Shown in pieces: positions 43,701 through 50,691 of a stretch of DNA of 64,000 nucleotides. How positions within the stretch are numbered: the first letter of the stretch is position 1; each line of letters starts with the position of its first letter. The notes under the pieces were generated by a model, which was not told the DNA's origin, made no database searches, and saw only the letters and a program-made list of their open reading frames with translations. The DNA comes from Bacteroidota bacterium (GTDB taxonomy: Bacteria; Bacteroidota; Bacteroidia; Palsa-948): positions 32,808 to 96,807 of the forward strand of contig JACQAL010000004.1 of the NCBI GenBank assembly GCA_016195025.1, given 5' to 3'. The translations under genes and the position numbers were made by a program.

Positions 43701-44137
43701 CCACTGAAAACTATGCGTATCAAACGCTCGCCACTCCCATGCGCGGCTTCATTCAGAACATCCGCAACGGAAACAGTTTCGCTCTTTACAACTCTGAACT
43801 TCGCCTGCCGGTTTTCCGCTATTTGCTGAACCGCCCGCTCAAATCAGATTTTCTAAATAACTTCCAGGTGGTGGGTTTCGGAGATGTGGGAACAGCATGG
43901 ACGGGAAAATCTCCCTACTCGGATGAAAATTCTTTGAACACGCAAATTATTGGCGGGCCGCCAAGCCCCATAACAGTTGTTGTTCAAACAAAACGCGAGC
44001 CCATTGTGGGCGGTTATGGCTGGGGAATCAGAAGCCGCCTGCTTGGTTATTTCATGCGCCTCGATTGGGCGCACGGCTGGGTAGATGGAAAATTTCAGCC
44101 GCGTGTTTTTTACTGGTCTTTCTCGCTCGATTTCTGA
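40793..44137 (+). CDS. Outer-membrane fusion: pseudo-peptidase-MA, TolB-like propeller, Omp85-like barrel
   Basis: 1114 residues. After a signal peptide (TAYCLLPFAAFTQ, coded partly by GCTTACT heptamers) comes a gluzincin-like domain (about residues 40-290): DKIEFMVYNKQSDYKQSN, LPGWYAQGLISYISDEWDTDIDS. The HExxH of active enzymes is replaced by AGIAEVLINQ, so it is likely inactive. Next a PD40/TolB-like beta-propeller (about 300-560; FAIITERKGELLLTYY, KIIFSSNRPSDTIRF) and a low-complexity K/E/P-rich linker (620-710). The rest (about 720-1114) is barrel-like, ending in SFSLDF with a terminal Phe, consistent with outer-membrane insertion. Probably a surface or periplasmic scaffold. Confidence 0.82.
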   Translation: MKKSLHSFFSHRNIFCLLLTAYCLLPFAAFTQFYSGSQMEFGKNRVQYDEPRLWQWFKFEKYNVYFYMGGKELAIYTSQKAKVYTEKIEKLLDYNLDDKIEFMVYNKQSDYKQSNIGLEYEEPYNIGGVTRIVGSKVFLYYDGDHSHLDKQIKAGIAEVLINQMMYGGNVKDVVRNSTLLNLPGWYAQGLISYISDEWDTDIDSRVKDGILSGKYKRFNGLEGIDAIYAGHSIWNYIAEVYGESVLSNILYMTKVTRSVESAFLFVLGTSMKNLSSEWMQYYTDRYNEKDETKNLPSASLLKKIKPARVYQRFKTSPDGKQVIYTTNEFGQYKVWLYDFEKKKAKRIMKREQKLDRPVDYTYPLIAWHPNGDRFAIITERKGELLLTYYTLKTKKLETQKIFNFEKIIDFSYSEDGKVMALSAVQNGQSDIFVYTPGSGNAEQITKDIYDDLNPRFINHSTKIIFSSNRPSDTIRFMSAYPLDLKKNLQPMEQNYIFIYNYKTKSPFLRRVTNTPLVNESYPCEFDEKHLCFLSDENGIRNRYLGELDSAIAYVDTAEHYRYFTRSFPVTNYSRNILEQDVNLKSKKITEVVFSEKKYRMFMSELPENFSQSTAPELNNTAYRAKTLKQIARQTEQKKENETKTVQTVEVIVKEEKLPQKKDSIGGFDINNYVFEGEPKKKPTAPPAEQKKNLPDTATVKTAAAPSFFLPQQRNYFKFFSTDYVVTQLDNSFLNATYQKFSGPGPVFLSPGFTGFFKIGLSDLFDDYKIVGGIRISSDLRSNEYYLSFENRLKRLDKQIILHRQGLDYASIADPPFKIQTHEAKYVLKWPFSETTSLRGTISGRQDRTVFYSIDDATLQAPNAFEYWGGSKLELVFDNTRKRGLNLYYGKRMKFFAEYFKQLNKKETSITILGFDIRNYTKIHRDFIWANRLAASTSFGKEKLLYYMGGVDNWFILGNKPMFNYETPISPTENYAYQTLATPMRGFIQNIRNGNSFALYNSELRLPVFRYLLNRPLKSDFLNNFQVVGFGDVGTAWTGKSPYSDENSLNTQIIGGPPSPITVVVQTKREPIVGGYGWGIRSRLLGYFMRLDWAHGWVDGKFQPRVFYWSFSLDF

Positions 44138-44184
44138 CCGCTTCATCAGGAAATTTTATCTTTACATTCCTATAGTGCTTTTTT

Positions 44185-44577
44185 ATGAACTCTAAAAATT
44201 TTTCTATGACAAATATTTTTATCCTGCTCGCGCTCGGATTGGTTGCCGGAATTTGCAGCGGAATGGTTGGAATCGGAGGAGGATTAATAATTGTTCCCGC
44301 ACTGGTTTATTTTCTCGGCTTCACACAGCAATCCGCGCAAGGCGTATCGCTCACCATGTTTTTACTTCCCATCGGAATATTGGGAGTGTATAATTATTAT
44401 AAGGGAGGACACATTAATTCTGAAACTATTCGCTTTGCGCTCATCATGTGCATCACCTTTGTAGCAGGAAGTTATTTTGGTTCAAAAATTGCCATCGGGC
44501 TAAACCAGGAAATTCTCAGAAAAGTTTTCGGAGCATTTGTGCTGCTTGTTGCGCTGAAAATGATTTTTGGAAAATAA
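44185..44577 (+). CDS. Half-size TSUP (TauE/SafE) permease
   Basis: 130 residues with four helices. TSUP signature: LVAGICSGMVGIGGGLIIVPALVYFLGFTQQSAQGVSLTMFLLPIG in the first half. Full-length family members have about 250 residues made of two such halves, so this is a single half that would need to dimerise, or a remnant. A shorter start (ATG 44209) is possible. Family members export sulfite or organic acids. The next gene starts 3 bp after the stop. Confidence 0.85.
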   Translation: MNSKNFSMTNIFILLALGLVAGICSGMVGIGGGLIIVPALVYFLGFTQQSAQGVSLTMFLLPIGILGVYNYYKGGHINSETIRFALIMCITFVAGSYFGSKIAIGLNQEILRKVFGAFVLLVALKMIFGK

Positions 44578-44580
44578 TTT

Positions 44581-45783
44581 ATGGAACTGAAAGAAAAAAT
44601 AAAATCGCTTTCCGAAAAATACCTGGATGAAATTATTTCCATCCGCAGGCATTTGCATGCCAATCCTGAATTATCGTTTGAAGAATACAACACTTCAAAA
44701 TTTATTTCAGGAAAACTAAAAGAGTGGAAAATTCCTTTCAAATCCGGAATTGTAAAAACCGGAATCGTTGCTTTGATAGAAGGAAGAAAACTCTCCTCTC
44801 CTGCGGGAGAGGGGTTGGGGGTGAGGTCAATTGCATTGCGTGCCGACATGGATGCACTTCCCATAGAAGAAAAAAATAATATGGAATATAAATCTAAAAA
44901 TGCCGGAGTCATGCATGCGTGCGGGCATGATGTGCATACTTCCTCCTTGCTTGGCGCTGTAAAAATTCTGAATGAACTCAAAAGCGAATTTTCTGGCACA
45001 ATAAAAATTATTTTTCAGCCGGGAGAAGAAAAAGCACCGGGCGGTGCATCGCTGATGATTAAAGAAGGAGTTTTGGAAAATCCAAAACCGTCCGCAATTT
45101 TCGCGCAGCATGTTTTTCCTTCTCTCGAAACAGGCAAAGTTGGTTTCCGCAGTGGAAAATACATGGCGAGCACCGATGAGATTTATCTTACCGTGAAAGG
45201 AAAAGGCGGGCATGCGGCTATGAAAGGAACGTATGTGAATCCATTGCTAATCACTTCAGAAATTTTACTTGAACTTGAAAAAAAAATTTCTGATTGTAAA
45301 ATCCCTACGGCTCTTGCTTTCGGAAGAATGCACGCAAACGGAGCAACGAATGTAATTCCTGATGAAGTGAAAGTTGACGGAACTTTTCGCACGATGGATG
45401 AAGCATGGAGAAAAGAAGCGCAGGAAATTATAAAATCAATTTGTGTTTCCATTGCAAGAAAATCAGGAGGTGATTGTTTGATTAATATATTGAACGGCTA
45501 TCCTGCTCTTGTGAATGATGAACAAACTACTTCACGTGCAAAAAAATCTGCTGAAGAATTTCTTGGAAAAGAAAATGTGATTGAACTTGATTTGCGGATG
45601 ACCGGAGAAGATTTTTCTTTCTACGCGCAAAAAATTCCTGCCTGCTTTTACCGGCTTGGAACCGGAAATATTTCCAGGGGAATTACTTCAGGCGTTCATA
45701 CTCCGACTTTCGACATTGACGAGTCCGCTCTTAAAACCGGAATGGGTTTAATGGCATGGATTGCAGTGAATGAATTAAAATAA
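44581..45783 (+). CDS. M20 family amidohydrolase (N-acyl-L-amino-acid amidohydrolase)
   Basis: 400 residues. M20 metal-binding motifs: IRRHLHANPELSFEE, ALRADMDALPIEE, VMHACGHDVHTSSLLGA, FQPGEEKAPGGASLMI (catalytic Glu), FAQHVFPSLETGKVGF; dimerisation domain in the middle. The enzyme removes acyl groups from amino acids or peptides with a di-zinc/manganese centre. In the loop before ALRADMD lies an in-frame palindromic repeat (44791-44827, coding KLSSPAGEGLGVRS), absent from family consensus by position. Confidence 0.93.
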   Translation: MELKEKIKSLSEKYLDEIISIRRHLHANPELSFEEYNTSKFISGKLKEWKIPFKSGIVKTGIVALIEGRKLSSPAGEGLGVRSIALRADMDALPIEEKNNMEYKSKNAGVMHACGHDVHTSSLLGAVKILNELKSEFSGTIKIIFQPGEEKAPGGASLMIKEGVLENPKPSAIFAQHVFPSLETGKVGFRSGKYMASTDEIYLTVKGKGGHAAMKGTYVNPLLITSEILLELEKKISDCKIPTALAFGRMHANGATNVIPDEVKVDGTFRTMDEAWRKEAQEIIKSICVSIARKSGGDCLINILNGYPALVNDEQTTSRAKKSAEEFLGKENVIELDLRMTGEDFSFYAQKIPACFYRLGTGNISRGITSGVHTPTFDIDESALKTGMGLMAWIAVNELK

Positions 45784-45784
45784 G

Positions 45785-46279
45785 ATGAAAAAAATTTTCC
45801 TCCTGATTTTAATTTTCTTCTTCATTTTTTCATTCAGCAGTTGTTTTGATTCCTGCAAATCTCCGCAGGAAATTTCTTCAACCGATAATTCCGGTTCGTG
45901 CGATACTTCGCTATGGAAATATGTTTACAACCGCGACCGTTTACAATTGATAAAAAAATGTTTAACGGTTTCAGGAACCATTGAAGAAATCCGCAAAGAA
46001 AAAGATGGCGATGACCATATTCTTTTAAAGTTAGATGCAGGACAGGATAGTTTGCTCACAGATAAAAATAAAGAAAAGCAAAACGGAGATTTGGTGATTG
46101 AAGTTGTTTGCTTAAATACAATTAAGCAGGAAGATGCAGTTAATGCCTGTAAAGATTGTCCGGTTGTGCAGGTTTGGCCAAGAAGTTCGCATGTGAAAGT
46201 GAGAGGCTCATACGTGATTGACAGGCACCACGGCTGGGCGGAGATTCATCCGGTTTCAAAAATGGAATTGATAAAATAA
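45785..46279 (+). CDS. Hypothetical lipoprotein with OB-like beta domain
   Basis: 164 residues. Signal FLLILIFFFIFSFSSC with lipobox FSSC, then a Cys-rich start (FDSCKSPQE). The central part (VSGTIEEIRKEKDGDDHILLKLDAGQDSLLTD, about residues 60-95) reads like a small OB-fold strand set; the end KVRGSYVIDRHHGWAEIHPVSKMEL contains a conserved-looking HHGWAEIHPV stretch. That HxGWxEIHPV pattern is recurrent in small exported DUF-type proteins with a nuclease-related OB fold. No function known. Confidence 0.7.
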   Translation: MKKIFLLILIFFFIFSFSSCFDSCKSPQEISSTDNSGSCDTSLWKYVYNRDRLQLIKKCLTVSGTIEEIRKEKDGDDHILLKLDAGQDSLLTDKNKEKQNGDLVIEVVCLNTIKQEDAVNACKDCPVVQVWPRSSHVKVRGSYVIDRHHGWAEIHPVSKMELIK

Positions 46280-46281
46280 TT

Positions 46282-47325
46282 TCAGAAAAAATTTGTAACC
46301 AGTTTCGTTACAAAAAATCCTCCGAACAAAAGCCAGAGAAAAAGAATGCCTGCCAGTTGAATTGGTTTTGTTCCGGCTTCCCTGAATTTTGAAATTTGAG
46401 TTTCAAGTCCCAATGCGCACATGGCAATTGTCAGCAAAAATGTATCGGCAGTATTAATGGTTTCGATAGAATGGGAAGAAAATAAATTCATAGAATTAAT
46501 TCCCGCAGCCAGAATGAATCCCAAAACAAAATAGGGAAGAGGAAATTTTCCGGAGGAAGTTCCGTTGCTTTTATTTTTCCGCACAATAAAAAAACCAAGC
46601 GCTATCAGCACGGGAACTAAAAGCATTACTCTTGTCATTTTCACAATCACTGCGCTGTTTGCTGCTGCTTCATTCGCTCCGTTGCCCGCCACAACTACCT
46701 GCGCTACTTCGTGAATGCTGCCTCCCGCAAAAATTCCAAACACATCAGAATTCATGTGAAGAATTCCGGAATGATACAGAGCAGGAAATAAAAACATGGA
46801 AATGGTTCCGAACAAAACCACTGTTGAAATTGCCACAACGGATTTGTGTTTTTCATTTTTCAGAACAGATTCGGTGGCGCATACAGCAGCCGCTCCGCAA
46901 ATGGCGCTGCCTGCTGCGGTAAGCAATGCCAGATCTGAATCCATCCCGAATAATTTTTTTCCGAGAAAAATTCCCAGGAGCAAAGTGGAAATAACCATAA
47001 TGAAACTAACGAGCAAACCCGGAGCGCCTACTTCAAGAATATTCTGAAACGTTATTCTGAATCCATAAAAAATAATTGCCGTGCGCAAAATATATTTTGT
47101 TGCAAATGCGGTGCCGGTGTTCAGTTTTTCAGAAATAGACGAAGGAAGCGCGTTGCCAAAAATAATTCCCATTATTATTCCAATCACTACCGGACTCATG
47201 CCGGAAGATTTCACAAATGAAGTTTGGGCAATGAATATTGCCGCAATGGCTATCAGAATAGAAAATAAAATTCCAAAATAGGAGGATGAAATTCGCTTCT
47301 CCGTATATAATAAAGTACTGCTCAT
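46282..47325 (-). CDS. YeiH/UPF0324 family putative sulfate exporter
   Basis: 347 residues, ten to eleven helices. Family signatures: GIIMGIIFGNALPSSISEKLNTGTAFATKYILRTAIIFYGFRITFQNI (residues 45-95), SAICGAAAVCATESVLKNEKHKSVVAISTVVLFGTISMFLFPALY (GxAICG region) and NAFDTAAH-like region here GGSIHEVAQVVVAGNGANEAAANSAVIVKMTRVM. Function in anion export is only suggested for the family. Monocistronic, convergent with the lipoprotein gene 2 bp away. Confidence 0.88.
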   Translation of the reverse strand: MSSTLLYTEKRISSSYFGILFSILIAIAAIFIAQTSFVKSSGMSPVVIGIIMGIIFGNALPSSISEKLNTGTAFATKYILRTAIIFYGFRITFQNILEVGAPGLLVSFIMVISTLLLGIFLGKKLFGMDSDLALLTAAGSAICGAAAVCATESVLKNEKHKSVVAISTVVLFGTISMFLFPALYHSGILHMNSDVFGIFAGGSIHEVAQVVVAGNGANEAAANSAVIVKMTRVMLLVPVLIALGFFIVRKNKSNGTSSGKFPLPYFVLGFILAAGINSMNLFSSHSIETINTADTFLLTIAMCALGLETQISKFREAGTKPIQLAGILFLWLLFGGFFVTKLVTNFF

Positions 47326-47467
47326 TTTTCAATAATTAAATTCAGCTGCAAAGAAACTTCAAGAGTAGAAAAGCAAAAAGACAATTTTCAGTTGGATTAT
47401 AGATTCTAACAAATGCAAAGTTGGGATTTTCATAGGAGAAATGGAAGTAAATTCAAATATTTCTAAG

Positions 47468-48721
47468 CTATCTATTTTTTACAACTAATTGAACAGTATA
47501 GCGGCTCTTGTGTTCAAGCAGAATTTTTTTTCCGATGCACACGCGTTCAATGGTGGATTGGTCATAATAGCGGATGGTAATAAGTTCAAGGTTATCGTTG
47601 TAAAGCACGCGGAAATTTTTTTTGAGATCCGAAATCAGAATTGGAATTTTCCGTTCATCGTTATCCACGCATACAGAAAAACTGATGGCAGAATTCTGCA
47701 TCACATTAATTTTAACCGTGTGTTCGGAAAAAGTTTCAAATATATTGCTGAAATTTTTCTCCTCGATGAATGAAAAATCTTTCGGAGAAATGGAAAGAAG
47801 AATCTGATTTATCTTGAAAATGAAACAAGGAACCGGCAGCGGTGATTGAAAATCATTGATGACCGTTCCTTTTTCATCCGGCTGAAGAAATGATTTTACA
47901 TAGAGCGGAATTTTTTTATTCTGCAGCGGCTTAATGGTTTTCGGATGAATCACCGTTGCACCATAGTAGGAAAGTTCAATCGCATCCTGATAACTCATCT
48001 GGTCAATTAATTTTGTTTCATCAAACCATTTCGGGTCGGCATTCATCACGCCCGGAACATCTTTCCAGATGATTACACTTTCGGCATTCATGCAGTAAGC
48101 AATAATTGCCGCTGTGTAATCAGAACCTTCGCGGCCAAGCGTAGTAGTAAAATTATCAGAGGTTTTTCCTATGAAACCCTGCGTAACAAAAATTCCGCCT
48201 ACTTCAAAAAACGTTTTTGATTTCTGCTCTGTAAATTCCCAATCCACTTTTCCTTCTCTCCATGTGCTATCGGTGCGAATGATTTCCCGTGCATCAAGCC
48301 ATTTGTTTTTTATTCCCGCTTCGTCCAGGTAAGCACTAACAATTTTTGTTGAAATAATTTCTCCGAATGAAACTATCCGGTCATATTCCGTATTATAAAT
48401 GCCTGATGAATTGCTGGAAATATTTTTTTTTAGTTCCAAAAAAATATAGTCGAGTTCTTTGTAAATAGAATGTGAAGAATCAGCAAATAAATTTTTGATA
48501 ACATCAGAATGATATTTTTTTATTTCTTCAAAAACGGAATTTTGATTTTCTCTTTTATAAAAAAAAGCGTCAACCAATTTTTCCAGCACATTGGTGGTTT
48601 TCCCCATAGCAGAAATTACCACAACGATATTTTCATCCGGAAATCTTTTCAGCACCGAGGCAACATTACGAACAGAATCTGTGTCTTTAACCGAAGCACC
48701 GCCAAATTTGAAAACCTTCAT
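47468..48721 (-). CDS. Aspartate kinase
   Basis: 417 residues. Starts with the amino-acid kinase KFGGASVKDTDSV (residues 4-16), then VISAMGKTTNVLEKL, VTQGFIGKT, TTLGREGSDYTAAIIA and WKDVPGVMNADPKWF; the last ~100 residues look like ACT regulatory domain(s). It phosphorylates aspartate at the head of the Lys/Thr/Met branch. A lone kinase, not fused to homoserine dehydrogenase. Divergent to the glycosyltransferase gene. Confidence 0.93.
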   Translation of the reverse strand: MKVFKFGGASVKDTDSVRNVASVLKRFPDENIVVVISAMGKTTNVLEKLVDAFFYKRENQNSVFEEIKKYHSDVIKNLFADSSHSIYKELDYIFLELKKNISSNSSGIYNTEYDRIVSFGEIISTKIVSAYLDEAGIKNKWLDAREIIRTDSTWREGKVDWEFTEQKSKTFFEVGGIFVTQGFIGKTSDNFTTTLGREGSDYTAAIIAYCMNAESVIIWKDVPGVMNADPKWFDETKLIDQMSYQDAIELSYYGATVIHPKTIKPLQNKKIPLYVKSFLQPDEKGTVINDFQSPLPVPCFIFKINQILLSISPKDFSFIEEKNFSNIFETFSEHTVKINVMQNSAISFSVCVDNDERKIPILISDLKKNFRVLYNDNLELITIRYYDQSTIERVCIGKKILLEHKSRYTVQLVVKNR

Positions 48722-48776
48722 AAACTTTTTACTATTACTTTAGCAAAATTTTTATAGTGAACAAAGTTATTATTTC

Positions 48777-49889
48777 CTGAACAAGCATCTTCACATAATT
48801 TCATTTGATGTTCCTTTTCCGCCTGACTACGGAGGAGTAATTGATGTGTTTTACAAACTGAAGGCGCTTCACAAAGAAGGAGTGAAAATCACACTGCACT
48901 GTTTCGAATACGGGCGCGGAGAAAAAAAAGAACTGAACAACTATTGCGAAAAAGTTTTCTATTATAAACGCAAGGCGAACAAGCATTTGCTTTTTAATTC
49001 CCTTCCTTATATAGTATCGAGCCGGAAATCGGAAACACTAATTTCAAATTTACTGAAAGATGATTTTTCAATTCTATTTGAAGGATTGCATTGCTGCTTT
49101 CATTTGAACGATGAGCGGTTGAAGCGCAGAAAAAAAATTGTGCGCATGCATAACATCGAGCACAATTACTATTCCAATCTTGCCAAAGTTGAAAAAAGTT
49201 TTTTCCGCAGAAAATATTTTGAAAGCGAAGCAAAAAAACTTGAACAATTCGAATCAATTTTAAAATATGCGGATACAATAGCAGCAATTTCTCCTTCCGA
49301 TACAAATGAATTGAACACTCGCTATAAAAATGCTGTAAATATTATGGCATTTCATCCGCATGATAAAATTGAAATCAAAGAAGGAAGAGGAGATTTCGCG
49401 CTGTATCATGGAAGTTTAGCAGTGGGAGAAAATAATAAAGCCGCGCTTTATCTGGTGAATGAAATTTTTAATGACATAAATATTCCTTTTGTCATTGCAG
49501 GAAATGGAGCTTCAGAGGAATTGAAAGATGCAATAAGAAATAAAAAAAATATTTCTCTACGAGAAAATATTTCAACTCAGGAAATTTATCAACTGGTGCA
49601 GCAAGCACAACTGAATATTCTCCCCACGTTTCAGGCAACGGGAATAAAACTTAAACTGCTTTCAGCGCTTTATACCGGAAAACATTGTTTGGTAAATTCT
49701 CCTATGGTAAAAGATACCGGACTTGAATCCCTTTGTCCTGTTGCAGATTCATCAGAAGAAATGAAAAAAGAAATTTTCCATTTAATGAAAATTTCTTTCA
49801 GCGAAGATGAAAAACTGAAACGTGAAAAAATTCTCTCGGAAAAATTTTCGAATCAGGCAAACATCAGGAAACTGATGGAGTTATTTTAG
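48777..49889 (+). CDS. GT4-like glycosyltransferase, probable non-ATG (CTG) start
   Basis: 370 residues if begun at CTG 48777; the reading frame is open from 48744. The first in-frame standard start is GTG 48846, but upstream codons read NKHLHIISFDVPFPPDYGGV, a GT-4 N-terminal strand with the DYGG loop, so the shorter start would delete essential sequence. GT-B style features follow: FALYHGSLAVGENNKAA, VIAGNGASEELKDA, ILPTFQATGIKLKLLSALYTGKHCLV (E-x7-E region replaced by a Lys-rich helix). Its 3' end overlaps ftsE by 26 bp in convergent orientation. Confidence 0.78.
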   Translation: MNKHLHIISFDVPFPPDYGGVIDVFYKLKALHKEGVKITLHCFEYGRGEKKELNNYCEKVFYYKRKANKHLLFNSLPYIVSSRKSETLISNLLKDDFSILFEGLHCCFHLNDERLKRRKKIVRMHNIEHNYYSNLAKVEKSFFRRKYFESEAKKLEQFESILKYADTIAAISPSDTNELNTRYKNAVNIMAFHPHDKIEIKEGRGDFALYHGSLAVGENNKAALYLVNEIFNDINIPFVIAGNGASEELKDAIRNKKNISLRENISTQEIYQLVQQAQLNILPTFQATGIKLKLLSALYTGKHCLVNSPMVKDTGLESLCPVADSSEEMKKEIFHLMKISFSEDEKLKREKILSEKFSNQANIRKLMELF

Positions 49890-50556
49890 TGTCTGTTATT
49901 CTTCCGTTCTCGCAGCGAATGGTTCTTCCTGTAAAATGTTCGAACAAATGAAAATCATGAGTGGCAATCATCACTGCTCTTCCCGCTTTTGAAATTTCAT
50001 AAAGCAGCCCGACAATTTCCTGCGCGGTTTCGGTATCGAGATTTCCGGTTGGTTCATCGGCAAGAATAACTTCCGGTTCATTAATCAGTGCGCGCGCGAT
50101 GACAACACGCTGCTGTTCTCCCCCAGAAAGTTCGTGCGGCATTTTAAAACCTTTCGTACCAAGATTTACTTTTTCCAAAACTTCCTGTGCACGTTTCAGC
50201 GCATCATCTTTATTTTTCCAGCCGGTTGCTTTCATCACAAAAAGTAAATTATCGTTCACGCTTCGGTCGGATAGCAATTGAAAATCCTGAAACACAATTC
50301 CAAGTTTTCTTCTGAGCAGAGGAATTTCCTTTCGTTGTATTTTTTTCAAATCGTAGCCGGCAATTTTTCCTTCACCTTGCAAAAGCGGAATATCTGCATA
50401 GAGCGTTCGCAGCAAACTGCTCTTTCCGCTTCCTGTTTTTCCAACGAGGTAAACAAATTCTCCTTTGTCAATGGTGAGTGAAATATTGGTAAGAACTAAA
50501 TTATGTTTCTGAAAGATAGACGCCTTGCTGAATTCTATAATTGTATCGAGCGGCAT
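49864..50556 (-). CDS. ftsE: FtsE cell-division ABC ATPase
   Basis: 230 residues from ATG 50556. Walker [10 protein letters not shown] (residues 39-47), Q-loop [20 protein letters not shown], signature [14 protein letters not shown], Walker [14 protein letters not shown]-loop THDFHLFE. The DFQLL and ADEPTGNLD features fit FtsE, which with FtsX controls periplasmic amidase activation, matching the EnvC-like gene at 39.5 kb. No ftsX follows here; the stop overlaps the convergent glycosyltransferase gene. Confidence 0.88.
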   Translation of the reverse strand: MPLDTIIEFSKASIFQKHNLVLTNISLTIDKGEFVYLVGKTGSGKSSLLRTLYADIPLLQGEGKIAGYDLKKIQRKEIPLLRRKLGIVFQDFQLLSDRSVNDNLLFVMKATGWKNKDDALKRAQEVLEKVNLGTKGFKMPHELSGGEQQRVVIARALINEPEVILADEPTGNLDTETAQEIVGLLYEISKAGRAVMIATHDFHLFEHFTGRTIRCENGRITDTKITPSVS

Positions 50557-50560
50557 GAAG

Positions 50561-50568
50561 CAAAGGTA
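50561..50568 (-). promoter_or_regulatory. Bacteroidota -7 box for ftsE
   Basis: Minus-strand TACCTTTG, exact TAnnTTTG match, ends 5 bp upstream of the ftsE ATG at 50556, implying a very short leader. Confidence 0.45.
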
Positions 50569-50691
50569 CATTTCTCTTTTCGAACTTACTTTATTATACG
50601 TGCCTCTTTTAACAACGCTTCGTTAATAAGTAAGGATTCAAATCATAATTCATTTTCGCTTACGGCATAATTTTAACAGCAGAAAATTTTT

